Positions 33,934 through 44,259 are shown, numbered from the stretch's first letter. The stretch is 64,000 bases of DNA from an uncultured Paraburkholderia sp. (GCA_940747215.1 CALNWS010000003.1:50979-114978); one strand, 5' to 3'. Made by a program: numbers and translations. Notes: generated from the letters alone by a model not told the origin.

Positions 33934-33970
33934 AACGCGGGCCCACGCCGGAGACGGATGGGCCCGCGTT
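33934..33970 (+). terminator. Terminator after the GntP-type permease
   Basis: Perfect 12-bp stem AACGCGGGCCCA/TGGGCCCGCGTT with a 13-nt loop, followed by CTTATTTGTG. Confidence 0.8.
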
Positions 33971-34055
33971 CTTATTTGTGCGGGCGGCAACGTTGTGTCG
34001 CCCTGCGTGATGCGGATCACGTGCGCCCGCGCAAGACGCGCCGCCACGGCGCACA

Positions 34056-34919
34056 AGGCGGGCGAACGTCGATCTGGCGCGCCGCACGGAATTGCAGGCG
34101 GCGTCGCTCGAAGAAACCGCCGCCACGATGGACGAACTCACCACGACCGTTCAGGCCAACGCAAACGCCAGCGTGCGCGCACTCGATCTGGCGCGCGACG
34201 CGCAGGCCGCCGCCGCGCTCGGCGGCAAGATTCCCGGCCAAGTCGAGCAGACGATGGCGGGCACCACGGCCGCCTCCAAACGCATCACCGACATCACCGG
34301 CGTGATCGACGGCATCGCGTTCCAGACCAACATCCTCGCGCTGAACGCCGCCGTCGAAGCGGCGCGCGCGAGCGAGGCGGGCCGCTCGTTCGCGGTGGTC
34401 GCGGGCGAAGTGCGGATGCTCGCGCAGCGGTGCGCGGCGTCGTCGAAGGAAATCAAATCGGTGGTCGAGGCAAGTGCAACCGAAGTGGCGGCGGGCACCG
34501 AACTGGCTGCACGTACAACTTCGCAGATGCGCGCGATCGACGAAGCCGTGAGCCGCGTCTCGTCGATCATCGTCGAAGTGGCGAACGCGAGCAGCGAGCA
34601 GGCGGAAGGGATTCGCCAGGTGAATCAGGCCGTCTCGCATCTGGACGGCGCGACGCAGCAGAGCGCCGCGCTCGTCGAGTAGGCGGCCACCACGGCGCAG
34701 CGTCTCGCGGAACAGGCCGACGTGCTCGACGAAGCGGTGCGTCTTTTCACAGTGGCCGACGCGGTGGCCGATGCAGCGCCCGCCAGAACCGGCGCGCGTC
34801 AGATGCCCGCGCAGAAAGCAACGCATGCCGCACCGGCGTTCGACGCCGCACGCTCAACTCATCGAGGCGAACCTGAGAGCAGGCACATGAGCGAGCACGA
34901 GGAAGCCACATTGATCTGA
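34056..34919 (+). pseudogene. Methyl-accepting chemotaxis protein, 3' part only, with amber
   Basis: Cytoplasmic signalling half of an [31 protein letters not shown], then the CheA/CheW-binding tip [40 protein letters not shown] and the returning helix. Sensor, membrane and HAMP parts are missing upstream of about 34056, where the 33.9-kb terminator region follows directly. A TAG at 34681-34683 (SAALVE*AATTAQ, a Gln position) removes the C-terminal tail. Confidence 0.88.
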
Positions 34920-35034
34920 TAGATCGGCATTACTCCTACCTCGACAGTCCGCAATTGACACAGCACGATGCGAATGTCAGTGTCCAGTTGTTTGCGTAGG
35001 GCCGGCTTACGCGAGTAACAACGGCGTTTAGCAG

Positions 35035-35067
35035 CGTCCTGTTCAAAGCAGGACGGGCTATTTTTTT
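35035..35067 (+). terminator. Terminator after the MCP remnant
   Basis: 7-bp stem CGTCCTG/CAGGACG with a 7-nt loop and a run of seven T at 35061-35067. Confidence 0.75.
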
Positions 35068-35171
35068 GGCTGGCGCCGTGCGACACGGAAAAACGTGGCG
35101 CGGCGAAACACGCGGTTCGAGCCAAGCGAGAATACAGGCGCAGCACATCGCTTTCGCCAATGGAGCCTGTC

Positions 35172-35769
35172 GTGACTTCTCCGGAGTTTTCACGCGCCAA
35201 TCTGCTCGCCACGCATTTCGCCGACATGGCCCGCAACAACGCGTGGTCCAACCTGCGGCTGTATCGCGCCTGCCTCACGTTGAGCGATGAAGCATTCGCC
35301 GCGCGCAGAGTGAGCTTCTTTCCATCGCTGCAACTCACCTTGAATCACGTTCTGCTGGTCGACCGCTATTACTTCGACACGCTGGTCGCGGGAAGCGCAG
35401 GCCTCACCATTTTCGACAAGCCTCACCATTTTCGACAACGAACTGCCCTATCCGCGCGCGCCCGAACTGTGGGATGCACAGGCGCGGAGCGACGAGCGCC
35501 TCGTTGCCTTCTGCGAAACGCTGACCGACGCGGATTTACAACGCGAGGTGCGAATCGATCGCGGGCCGAAGGTCGGCGTGCACCGGAAAACGGTTGGCGG
35601 CGTGCTGCCGCATGTTTTCGTCCATCAGATTCATCACCGTGGACAGGCTCATGCCATGCTGAGCGGCACCACGGCCGCGCCGCCGCAGCTCGACGAGTTT
35701 TTCCTCGACGGCGATGCTTCGTTGCGTGCAGCCGACATGCGTGAACTGGCGGGCAAGCGCGGAGCCTGA
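35172..35769 (+). pseudogene. DinB-family protein, broken by a tandem duplication
   Basis: DinB/YfiT-type four-helix metal-binding protein: from GTG at 35172 (TSPEFSRANLLATHFADMARNNAWSNLRLYRACL), with LQLTLNHVLLVDRYYFDTL carrying the first His. A 19-bp tandem duplication at 35401-35438 shifts the frame; the true continuation (FDNELPYPRAPELWDAQARSDERLVAFCETL ... VLPHVFVHQIHHRGQAHAMLSG ... ELAGKRGA) lies in another frame to 35769 and holds the conserved HxxHRGQ His pair. An upstream ATG at 35160 is an alternative start. Confidence 0.87.
35401..35438. repeat. 19-bp perfect tandem duplication inside the DinB gene
   Basis: GCCTCACCATTTTCGACAA occurs at 35401-35419 and again at 35420-35438 with no spacer. 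Removing one copy restores the DinB frame, so this is a recent slippage or recombination event and the inactivating lesion. Confidence 0.95.
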
Positions 35770-36145
35770 ACGCGCGAACGGCCCGCCTAGCGGCAGCGCG
35801 CGTCAGAAGCGTGACAGTCAGGCAGAAGCTGCGCACTCGCGCGGGGCACGAAAAATGCATCGGTCATTTGGCGGAGTCGCGTTAAACTGTCTGGAAAGCC
35901 GGCCGCCGCGACGCGCATTGCCCGGGTGAGCCGCGCCAGTCAACGGTCTGCGGTGTTTCCGGCAGGCGGATAGCGGTGCAACAGATCGGGCTGGCGAGCG
36001 GATCGGCAACCGGGTCCAACGTGGGTCGACAATCGCGCGGGTGGCACCGCAAGCGTGGACCTCGCGCGACAGACAGCGCACCGGCCTGCCCGTACAATGG
36101 CTCAATCATCGGTTCAAACATCAATGGAACAAAAGGACAACTTCG
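35770..36145. other. Intergenic region, no gene recognised
   Basis: 376 nt between the DinB remnant and the 83-aa gene. GC-rich with no convincing frame. It presumably contains the promoter of the 36146 gene; AAAAGGA at about 36131-36137 is its ribosome binding site. Nothing else is seen. Confidence 0.5.
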
Positions 36146-36397
36146 ATGCGCACTACCGGGTCCTCTGGGTCAATGGCCCTGCTCACCGAATTCGACGACG
36201 CAACGTCGCGCGAACTCCGCTCGCTGCGCCTCGAGTCGACAGAAGACGGCAAAGGTATTCTTTTGATCGAGGTCGATGAGCGCAAGCCAGGCATTCATCG
36301 CGAAGTCCGCTATGAAATCACGCCGGCTGAGCTGATCGCGGCGATTCGCGCGCACGGTGCCGAATTGCCGGGCGAACAGCACAATCATCGCCAGTAA
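36146..36397 (+). CDS. Small conserved-type hypothetical protein
   Basis: 83 residues from ATG at 36146, preceded by AAAGGA. MRTTGSSGSMALLTEFDDATSRELRSLRLE... is acidic, with alternating beta-like segments (GILLIEVDERKPGIHREVRYEITPAELIAAIRAHG) and a polar His-rich end. No signal peptide or membrane segment. Family not recognised. A strong terminator follows 14 nt after the stop, so it is a monocistronic intact gene between two decayed loci. Confidence 0.75.
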   Translation: MRTTGSSGSMALLTEFDDATSRELRSLRLESTEDGKGILLIEVDERKPGIHREVRYEITPAELIAAIRAHGAELPGEQHNHRQ

Positions 36398-36411
36398 GCG
36401 GAAGCGGATGC

Positions 36412-36448
36412 GCAGGCGGCACTGGCGCGTGAACGCAGTGCCGCCTGC
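36412..36448 (+). terminator. Terminator after the 83-aa gene
   Basis: Perfect 12-bp stem GCAGGCGGCACT/AGTGCCGCCTGC with a 13-nt loop, 14 nt past the stop. The downstream T-run is poor. Confidence 0.65.
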
Positions 36449-36868
36449 GACCAAAGTATTGCTTTGCTACTGCCTTGCCGCGTTTTATCGCGTGACAGTG
36501 CCGTACGGTTCGTAGGGCTATTTCGCTTATTTCGCGGGTCCGCCGTATGGCTGGCTAGGCAGCCTGTCACGAGCGCTACACGTCGATCAGACAGTTTTCT
36601 GCACCATAGCGGCGCATCGGTGCACATCGGTGCATTAAAATCCGCGCTTTCAGCGTCAATCCGGCCGTTTCCCGGCGCTTCGAATTCGTACGGATTTACA
36701 CCTTTTAGCGTGCGGCAATCGTGCTTTCCCGCGCGCGTCATCATGTACGTATTCCTAGCGTTTGCACGTCATGAAAATGCGCCCATAATCCTTGCATTCT
36801 GCTTTGCTTCCTTTTCCTATTCCCTGCGCCGCTCCCGAAAGGGCCGCGGATGTAAGCCAATGCTACAC
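36449..36868. other. Non-coding or fully degraded stretch
   Basis: 420 nt without a supportable gene. It contains a 10-bp tandem duplication (CATCGGTGCA twice, 36615-36634). GACAGTTTTCTG at about 36589 also occurs at 63897 in the IS3-family end; the match is short and may be chance. Confidence 0.4.
36615..36634. repeat. 10-bp perfect tandem duplication
   Basis: CATCGGTGCA is repeated head to tail in an intergenic or degraded stretch. Confidence 0.8.
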
Positions 36869-37854
36869 ATGACCTTGTCTAGCAATATGGGCCGGCGCTC
36901 GTGTTCGCGAACGTGCTGGCCGTCTCTCTCGGGCTGCCGGTTCCGGCGATGCCATCGCTCGTGCTGTTCGGCGCGATGGCGGCCATGCATCCGGGCTCGG
37001 TGGGTACGCAGCTCGCGCCGATTCTGATCCTGTCGATATTCGCCACGCTGTCGGCGACAGCGTCTGTTATCTAGCCGGCCGTATCTATGGCGGCAACACG
37101 CTTAAAACCATCTGCCGTCTGTCGCTCTCGCGAGACACCTGCGTGAAAAGGACCGAGCGCTTTTTCGGCCGCTGGGGCGGGCGCGTGCTCGCGGTCGCGA
37201 AGTTCGTTCTAGGACTCTCCATCGTGTCAATTCCGATGGCGGGCGCGATGGGCACGTGCTACCGCACGTTCCTCACGTACGACACGTGGACGCCGCGCTG
37301 TGGTCAGGCACGGGCCTCATCATCGGCACGCTGTTCGCGCAGCAGATCGACATGCTGTTCGCCGTCGCCGGGCGTCTGGGCCGCACGGCCGGGATCGTCG
37401 CCGTCGTGTTGCTGCTGTACGCGGCTTACCGCTGGTATCGCCGCCGCCAGCTGATCTGGAAGCTCGCGTCCGCGCGCATCGAAGTCGACGAACTCGCGAA
37501 ACTGGTCGCTGCCGGCAAAACGCCCGTGCTGTTCAACATCCGCTCGCAGGAGAAGCGCAAGCTCGATCCGTTCGTGATTCCAGGCTCGCAATTCGCCGAC
37601 GAACGCTAGCTCGACGAAATCGTGGCAACCTCTACCTGCACGATCAGAAAGTAATGATCTACTGATCATGCCCGAACGAGATTTCCGCGGCATGGATGGC
37701 CAAGCAGATGAACGAAGCCGGCTTTGCCGACGTGCTCCCGTTGCGCGGCGGCATGGAAGCCTGGCGCGATGCGGGCAAGCCGGTGGTGGACGCGCTGCCC
37801 GACATGCCGCCGCCGGAAGTCGCGGTGGACGACATCGCGCCAAAGGCCGTGTAA
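36869..37854 (+). pseudogene. DedA-family membrane protein fused to a rhodanese domain, disrupted
   Basis: DedA/SNARE-associated membrane part (PALVFANVLAVSLGLPVPAMPSLVLFGAMAA; FFGRWGGRVLAVAKFVLGLSIVSIPMAGAMG) followed by a C-terminal rhodanese-like domain (EVDELAKLVAAGKTPVLFNIRSQEKR ... QMNEAGFADVLPLRGGMEAWRDAGKPV). The frame is broken after the start (near 36890), near 37060, near 37287 and near 37625. A TAG at 37607-37609 (FADER*LDEIVA) replaces Gln. The rhodanese catalytic-loop segment near 37650 is unreadable. Stop at 37852-37854. Confidence 0.82.
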
Positions 37855-37937
37855 CGCGGCAGCGCACCTCAACGCGCGCTCTCGCGCGCCATTCGATTCG
37901 TCTCGATCAATTCAATGAACACCGAAGGAGCGGTTCG

Positions 37938-39673
37938 ATGCTTTCGACCCAGGAACCTGAAGTACAACAACAGGCGGCCGTGACGGACGCGCCGTTTCGT
38001 CGCTGTCTACCCGCATGCACCAGATGTTCCCCGCGCTCACCTGCGCGGAGATCGAACGCCTGCGCCGGTTCGGCGAAGTCGGCCAGTGGAACTCGGGTGA
38101 GTTGCTGTTCGAAACTGGCTACACCGGCCCGGGGCCCGGGCATGTTCGTACTGCTCGAAAGACGCGTGAAGGTGTATCAGCGCGACGGCATCGGCCGCGA
38201 AGTGGTGATCGGCGAGCATGGCTGCCGGACATTTTCTGGCCGAGGTCGGCCAGCTTTCGGGACGGCCCGCGCTCGTGAACGGTATGGCGCTGAGTGCCAT
38301 GGAAGCCCTGCTGATTCCGCCCGAACGGCTGCGCGCGCTGATCGTCGCTGAGGCCGAACTGGGCGAGCGCATCATGCGCGCGCTGATTCTGCGGCGCGTC
38401 TCGTTGATCGAAAAAGGCGCGGGCGGCCCGATCCTGATCGGCAACAGCAACGACTCGCGCCTCGTCATGCTGCAAGGCTTCCTGTTGCGCAACGGCCATC
38501 CGCATTCCGTGATCGACGAACGCGACGAAGACGCACTGCGTCTGATCGAGCAATTCGCCGTGCAGCGCGAAGAAATGCCGCTCGTGATCTGCCCAGACGG
38601 CTCGGTGCTGCGGCATCCGAGCGAGCATGCCAGAACTGGCCACGTACCCCGGTCTGCTGCCCGATCTCGACGACTCGCACGTGTGTACGACGTGGCCATC
38701 GTCGGCGCTGGTCCCGCGGGCCTCGCGACGGCCGTGTACGCGGCGTCCGAAGGTCTCTCGGTAATCGTGCTCGACAGCCGCGCGCCGGGCGGCCAGCAGG
38801 CGCCAGTTCGCGGATCGAAAACTATCTCGACTTCCCGACCGGCATCTCCGGCTAGGCACTGGCCGGGCGCGCGTTCGTACAGGCGCAGAAGTTCGGCGCG
38901 CACGTCGCGATTCCCGTGCAAGTGAAGTCGCTGCATTGCGGCGACGCGCCGTACCGGCTGGAGCTGAAGTGCGGCGGCCAGATCACCGCGCGCGCCATCG
39001 TGATTGCGAGCGGCCGTGTATCGCCGGCCTGCGCTCGAAAGTCTCGACCGTTTCGACGGACGTGGCGTCTACCATACTAGGATACTGGGCATCGCCGGTC
39101 GAAGCCAAACTCTGCAAGCACCAAGAAATCGTGCTGGTGGGCGGCGGCAATTCGGCCAGCTAGGCGATCGTCTATCTGGCGACGCACGCGGCCAAGGTCC
39201 ACGTGCTGATCCGGCGCAGCGGCTTCGAAGCCACCATGTCGCGCTATCTGATCGACCGGATCAAATCGCTGCCGAATGTCTTCGTGCATCCCAACTCGGA
39301 AATCGGGCGACTGGAGGCGGACGAAAGCGGCCTCTCGTCGGTCGACCTGAAAAAGCCGCTCCCCGACGGCACGGACCATTTCGACACGCGGCATCTGTTC
39401 CTCTTCAAAGGCGCCGATCCGAACACCGATTGGCTGCGCACGTGTGGCGTCGAACTCGACGAAAAAGGCTTTGTGCTGACCGGCATCGGCGCGGACGGCA
39501 TGTCGGCGTGCGATCTCGCCACGACGGTGGAAGGCGTCTACGCGATCGGCGACGCGCGCGCCGGATCGACCAAGCGCGTGGCGGCAGCGGTGGACGAAGG
39601 CGCGGCGGTCGTCGCGCAGATCCACGAACTGCTAGCGGCGCAAACCGGTGAAGCCGTCGCACTGGGCGCCTGA
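37938..39673 (+). pseudogene. Cyclic-nucleotide-binding / thioredoxin-reductase-like fusion, heavily disrupted
   Basis: N-terminal cNMP-binding domain (FPALTCAEIERLRRFGEVGQWNSGELLFETG; MFVLLERRVKVYQRDGIGREVVIGEHG), a linker with NSNDSRLVMLQGFLLRNGHPH, then a TrxB-like flavoprotein (DVAIVGAGPAGLATAVYAASEGLSVIVLDS ... LVGGGNSAS ... GVYAIGDARAGSTKRVAAAVDEGA). Frame breaks near 38003, 38140, 38222, 38632, 38810 and 39015. Ambers at 38853-38855 (TGISG*ALAGRAF) and 39161-39163 (NSAS*AIVYL), both Gln positions. About 10 extra bases at 39073-39082 interrupt VY(Y)WASPVEAKLC. ATG has GAAGGAG. Confidence 0.88.
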
Positions 39674-39714
39674 AGCGGCTGGAATCGTCCTGACAGATTC
39701 GGAAACCGCCTGAT

Positions 39715-39731
39715 CGCCCGCGCGGCGGGCG
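39715..39731 (+). terminator. GC-rich hairpin after the cNMP-TrxB-like locus
   Basis: 7-bp stem CGCCCGC/GCGGGCG with a 3-nt loop, followed by TTTCG. Short T-run, so a weak terminator. Confidence 0.5.
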
Positions 39732-39882
39732 TTTCGCGCCATGCCCAGGCGGCCGGTCGCGCCGTCGGGTAATCTGCTTTTGCACACACCTTCAACTCGT
39801 TGCACCTCTAATGCTTTCTGTCTCATAATATTGTCGTCAGCCATTCGACAGCGGATGGCCGGCTCTTACAGGGAGACAAAGC

Positions 39883-40154
39883 ATGATCAAACGCGCGATC
39901 GTTTTCGCCGCCTTCGGCCTGCCGCCGCCTGTGTTTCGACTGCCGCCTCGGCCCGCGTGGATGTCGGCGTCTATCTCGGCGCGCCCGGCCCCGTCCACGC
40001 CGCCCCGCCCGTCTAAGCGCCGCCGCCCGTCGTCTATGCGCCGCAGCCGGCTTACGGCTACGGTTATCGCGGCGACTATTACCGTGGCCGTCACTGGCAT
40101 CACGATCATGGCCGTCATCATGGCTGGGAGCGGCATCACGGGCGCGGCTGGTAA
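39883..40154 (+). pseudogene. Small exported Pro/Tyr/His-rich protein, disrupted
   Basis: Signal peptide MIKRAIVFAAFGL..ACVSTAASARVDVGVYLG, then APPVVYAPQPAYGYGYRGDYY and a His/Arg-rich end (GRHWHHDHGRHHGWERHHGRGW) that could bind metal. Lost base(s) near 39918 shift the frame in the signal region, and a TAA at 40014-40016 replaces what is probably Tyr (APPV*APPP). Short YXXP-rich exported proteins of this kind are common in Burkholderia; function unknown. Confidence 0.7.
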
Positions 40155-40339
40155 TCGCGCGAGTTTGAACGCGGGTTTCATGGAGGCTCCGGCCACTCCG
40201 CAGGCCGCGTCGCCGGCCATTCCGCTCGCGTCGGAACGTTCGTTGTAATCACGCTAAAGTAGCGACTGCTGTTTGTGCGGCCCGTCTTCGTGCGGCCCGT
40301 CGCGCCCATCGCAGTCACTTTCGGGAACAACGAACCGCC

Positions 40340-41571
40340 GTGACCGACGCTCACGTAACGACACTGCCGCTCGCCGCTGTCCGCACCCTGCATCTCGCTG
40401 CACAGGGACTTCTGACGCCGCCGCGCCGCAAAGCGGTGAAGGCCGACGTGCTGAACACGATCCGCCGCATGGTGCAACTGCAGATCTGCAGATCGACACG
40501 ATTCACGTGGTCGCGCGCAGCCCGTATCTGGTGCTGTTCAGCCGGATCGGCGCATATAAGCAGCAATGGCTCGACGAGCATCTCGCCGAGGGCAAGCTCT
40601 TCGAATACTGGTCGCACGAAGCCTGTTTCGTGCCGACGGAAAACTACAGTCTGCTGCGCCACCGCATGCTCGACCCGAGCGGCATGGGCTGGGAAATACG
40701 CGGCCGACTGGCACAAAGCCCATAGCAAGGACATCGAGAAGCTGCTCGAGCACATTCGCGCGACCGGCCCGGTGCGCTCGGCGAATTTCGCGTGTGAGTC
40801 CGGCAAGGGCGGCGGCTGGTGGGACTGGAAGCCGGAGAAGCGCCATCTGGAAGTGCTGTTCGCCATCGGCCAGTTGATGGTGTCGGAGCGGCACAATTTT
40901 CAGCGCGTCTACGATCTCACCGAACGCGTGCTGCCTGAGTGGAACGACGCGCGCGATCTGCCGCCTGCGCATACCGTCACGAACGAACTGTTGAGTCGCA
41001 CATGCCGTGCGTTGGGCATTGCGCGCCGGACTGGGTCGCCGATTACTACCGGCTGCCGCGTCGTCCGTATCTCGCGAAACTGCATGCGCTCGCCGATCAG
41101 GGCGAGCTGATTCCCATACGCGTGGAAGGCTGGAAACACGACGCGTTCGTGCATCGCGACCACGCGCCGTTACTCGACGACGCCGCGAACGGCAAGCTCA
41201 CTTCTACGGTCACTACCGTGCTGTCCCCGTTCGATCCGGTCATGTGGGATCGGAAGCGCGCCGCCGCGCTGTTCGACTTCGATTACGTGATCGAGTGCTA
41301 TACGCCTGCTGAGAAGCGCAAATACTGATATTTCGTGTTGCCGCTTCTGAGCCGCGGCAAGCTGGTAGGTCGCGTAGATGCCAAGGCGCATCGCAAGCAA
41401 GGCGTGTTCGAATTGAAGTCGCTGCACATCGAACCGGGCGTGCGTCTGAGCGCACGTCTTGCCGGCGATTTGCGCTGCGCAGACTAGCACGGCACGCCGC
41501 GGCTGGAGATTACGTCAGCGCTGCCCGAATGGCGCGACGCGTTGCTCGCCGAGAACGCTGAAGAAGCCTGA
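40340..41571 (+). pseudogene. YcaQ-type winged-helix DNA glycosylase, disrupted
   Basis: YcaQ/AlkX family (HTH_42), which in E. coli unhooks interstrand DNA crosslinks. GTG start, VTDAHVTTLPLAAVRTLHLAAQGLL; IDTIHVVARSPYLVLFSRIGAYKQQWLDEHLAEGKLFEYWSHEACFVP; C-terminal VLSPFDPVMWDRKRAAALFDFDY. Frame breaks near 40485, 40697 and 41023. In-frame TGA at 41326-41328 (KRKY*YFVLP, probably Gly) and TAG at 41485-41487 (CAD*HGTP, probably Trp). Stop at 41569-41571. Confidence 0.85.
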
Positions 41572-41595
41572 TCGCGAACGGTCGCGCGCGGCCGC

Positions 41596-42205
41596 TCAGT
41601 GAAGCGCCACCCACGCGAACGACAGCGAAAACACACCGAGCACGATCGACGCGCCGCGCTGCACTTTCACCGGATTCAGCCAGCGCAGCTTGCCGCTGCA
41701 GAGCGCTGCGCCGAACGTGATCTACGCGAGCGCAATCGGAACCAGCAGCCCAGCGAACAGCAGCATCGAGAATGCGTACGCCTGCGCTTCCACGAACGCG
41801 ATAGCCGGGAAAATCGTGCCAGCAAACAGCAAACCCTTCGGATTCAGCAACGTGGCAACAAACAACGTGCGCATGCCGATCGCGCCTTTCGCCGGATCGG
41901 TGGGCAGCTGCGACTGCCGCGCGCCACATGTCGACGGCGAGATACGCTATGTACAAACCCGCCGCGATGTGCAGCAACGTCGGCAGCCACGGCAGCGTAT
42001 GCGCGGCCTGCACGAGAAAACGTCCCCCCAGACGGAAATCGACACGAAGTAGCCGCCGAGTTCGGCAAAGATCAAGCGGCAGCGAGCGGCGGCGCAGACC
42101 TTGGCGCAAGCCCGCGGCGGCGAGCAGCGTGTTGGTGAGACCCGGCGTAATCAGCACGACGATGATGCCGACGGCCAGCAATCCGATTGCGGAAACAGAG
42201 AGCAT
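41596..42205 (-). pseudogene. LysE/RhtB-family amino-acid exporter, disrupted
   Basis: Start MLSVSAIGLLAVGIIVVLITPGLTNTLLAAAGLRQGL at 42205. Later segments HTLPWLPTLLHIAAGLYIAYLAVDMWRAA, TLLNPKGLLFAGTIFPAIAF and FAGLLVPIALA*ITFGAALCSGK are in other frames. Frame breaks near 42095, 42030 and 41930; TAG at 41722-41724 (Gln position). Ends FSLSFAWVALH at 41596. It converges on the YcaQ locus. Confidence 0.82.
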
Positions 42206-42206
42206 A

Positions 42207-42241
42207 AAAAAGGCGCAATGTTGGACACAGAGCGCCTTTTT
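42207..42241 (-). terminator. Terminator upstream of the LysE locus
   Basis: Perfect 10-bp stem AAAAAGGCGC/GCGCCTTTTT with a 15-nt loop. On the minus strand it ends transcription from the 42.3-42.6 kb gene just before the LysE start. Confidence 0.8.
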
Positions 42242-42334
42242 AGCACAGTGCGATGACGCGGCAGAATTCGGTGAACTGAATCACGTACCGCGTGCATGCT
42301 TTTGACGCGTATTTCGACGCGTCGCTTTAACAGA

Positions 42335-42593
42335 TCAACGGTCCAGCTTCGCCCGCAATTCGCGTGTGGCTTCGAGCAATCCTTCGTAGCCGGAACGCGC
42401 ATGCTCCGGCAAATCCGGATCGCCGATAAACGCGCCGAGCGTTTCGATCAGGCTGTACAGAATGCCCTTGGCCGCGCCCGACGCGATGCTGCCAGACGAC
42501 ACCTGGCTGATCGACGTGACTCAGCACTGCATCCAGATGTTCGAGATCGGGCCACTCGCTTGCGGCTGGTTTAGGCGTGACATCTTGCGTCAT
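42335..42593 (-). pseudogene. Small hypothetical protein, single frameshift
   Basis: MTQDVTPKPAASEWPDLEHLDAVL from 42593, then one indel near 42520, then TSISQVSSGSIASGAAKGILYSLIETLGAFIG and EHARSGYEGLLEATRELRAKLDR to the stop at 42335. About 86 residues if repaired, probably helical, with no signal or membrane span. Family not recognised. Followed by its own terminator. Confidence 0.65.
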
Positions 42594-42728
42594 AAGAGAA
42601 AAGTGGCTCCTCTCGATACGCGATGAACGGGTCATCCTTGCACCTCATTATATACCGATCGTCCGTTGGCGTCTATTCGTGAAGGACACGCGGACGACCG
42701 GCATCAAAGGCGCACGGGCGCGGCCCGA

Positions 42729-43930
42729 TCAGCTATGTTGCGAAGCGGCCTGCGCCGCGGCGGCCTCGGCCGCCGCCACCGCCGGCGAGACGATGGCCGG
42801 CTGTCCCGTCTGACGACGCGAGCGACCCGAACTCAGATAGTCCGCGATCGAATCCTGCGTCACTTCGCCGACGTAGCGTCCGTCGCTGTCGAGTACCGGC
42901 ATCCACGACGAATTGAACTGATACATCTTCGACAGCACGATCCGCAAATGCTCGTCGGCGTTGACGGTCACCTTGAACGGCGTGATGTGATCACCGCATA
43001 CGCCCTCGACCGCACGCACCGCGCGACGTGTGACGAAGCCGAGCGCCTGCTGGTTGTCGTCGACGATGGTCGGATAGCGGCTGTCGCTGTCGTCCATGAT
43101 CTGGAAGGCGCGCGAGAGCGGCGTAGCGGCGCGTGCCGTTTCAGGCTACGTCGCGGCATCGCTGGCCTTCACGAACAGGAGGCGCTTCAACGTGCTGTCC
43201 TGACCGACGAACGCGCCGACGAATTCGTCGCGCGGGTACGCCAGCAAAGTGTCCGGATGATCGTATTGCACGAGTTGTCCGCGGCGGAACACGGCCACAC
43301 GATCGCCGAGCTTGATCGCTTCGTCGATGTCGTGACTCACTATGATGACCGTCTTGTTCAGCTGACGCTGCATCTGGAAGAACTCGTTCTGGATCGATTC
43401 GCGGTTGATCGGATCGACCGCGCCGAACGGCTCGTCCCGTCCATCAGCAGCACCGGCGGATCGGCAGCTAATGCGCGAATCACGCCGATACGCTGCTGCC
43501 CGCCCGACAACTCGCGCGGATAGCGTTTCAGATACTGCTTCGGATCGAGCGCGACTATCGACATCAGTTCGGTTGCGCGTTCGCGGCAACGCTTCTTGTC
43601 CCAGCCGAGCAGACGCGGCACGACCGTGATGTTTTCCTCGACCGTCATGTTCGGAAACAAGCCGATCTGCTGGATCACGTAGCCGATGTGACGACGCAAT
43701 TCGACTTCGTTCAGACCCGAGGTGTCCTTACCGTCGATCAGCACGCGGCCCGACGGCGGCTCGATCAGACGGTTGATCATCTTGAGCGTCGTGGTTTTGC
43801 CGCAACCCAAAGGGCCGAGAAACACGCAGATTTCACCTTCGCCAACGGTCAGGCTCACGGAATCCACGGCACGCACCTGCTGGCCGTCCTTCTGCGTAAA
43901 CGTCTTGGTCAGTTTGTCGAGTTCGATCAT
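42729..43930 (-). pseudogene. Osmoprotectant (OpuC/OsmV-type) ABC transporter ATPase, disrupted
   Basis: Glycine-betaine/choline-type importer ATPase with C-terminal CBS pair. MIELDKLTKTFTQKDGQQVRAVDSVSL; Walker A GPLGCGKTT (S to L); Q-loop QQIGLFP; signature LSGGQQRIGVIRALA; H-loop VSHDIDEAIKLGDRVAV; CBS region ITPFKVTVNADEHLRIVLSKM. Near 43432 about five bases are inserted at the Walker B (LLMD / EPFGAVDP) and shift the frame. A TAG at 43146-43148 (SDAAT*PETARA) separates the CBS part. Its start overlaps the upstream stop (ATGA). Confidence 0.88.
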
Positions 43931-44259
43931 GTCTTTTGTACTCCCTTCGGGGTCGGCAAGCGTTGCAGTGCTTGCAGCAGGTCGGCAACGATCGCGAGCA
44001 CGCTCACGAGCACCGCACCTACGAGCAGTTTCATCATGTTGCTTTGGCCGATTGCGCGGATGATCAGCGTGCCGAGACCGGTGCGCGCGTCGATCGTGTA
44101 GCCCTTTGCGCGCAGATACTGCGTGGTGATCTCGGTAAGAACGTACTGTTCGGTGAAGTTTTTACCGCCGAGCACGAGCGACGCTGTACTCGCATGCAAG
44201 CTCGCGACCAGCATCGCGCCCGCTGCCAACCAGCGGCTCCGTTTGAACAGATTCGTCAT
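43927..44259 (-). pseudogene. Deletion chimera: osmoprotectant-binding protein joined to second permease C-terminus
   Basis: A 110-codon open frame. The N-terminal half (MTNLFKRSRWLAAGAMLVASLHASTASLVLGGKNFTEQYVLTEITTQYLRAKG) is the signal peptide and first strand of an OsmF/OpuCC-type binding protein. From about residue 75 (MMKLLVGAVLVSVLAIVADLLQALQRLP) it is the last helix of an OpuCD-type permease. An in-frame deletion has removed most of the binding protein and most of the second permease. Start and stop both overlap neighbours (ATGA), so the operon junctions survive. The product cannot be a working subunit. Confidence 0.85.

Noticed and set aside
36583..36600. Possible IS-end remnant sharing GACAGTTTTCTG with the IS3-family end at 63.9 kb
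   Set aside because: Only 12 nt match, with no inverted partner, transposase trace or target duplication; likely chance.
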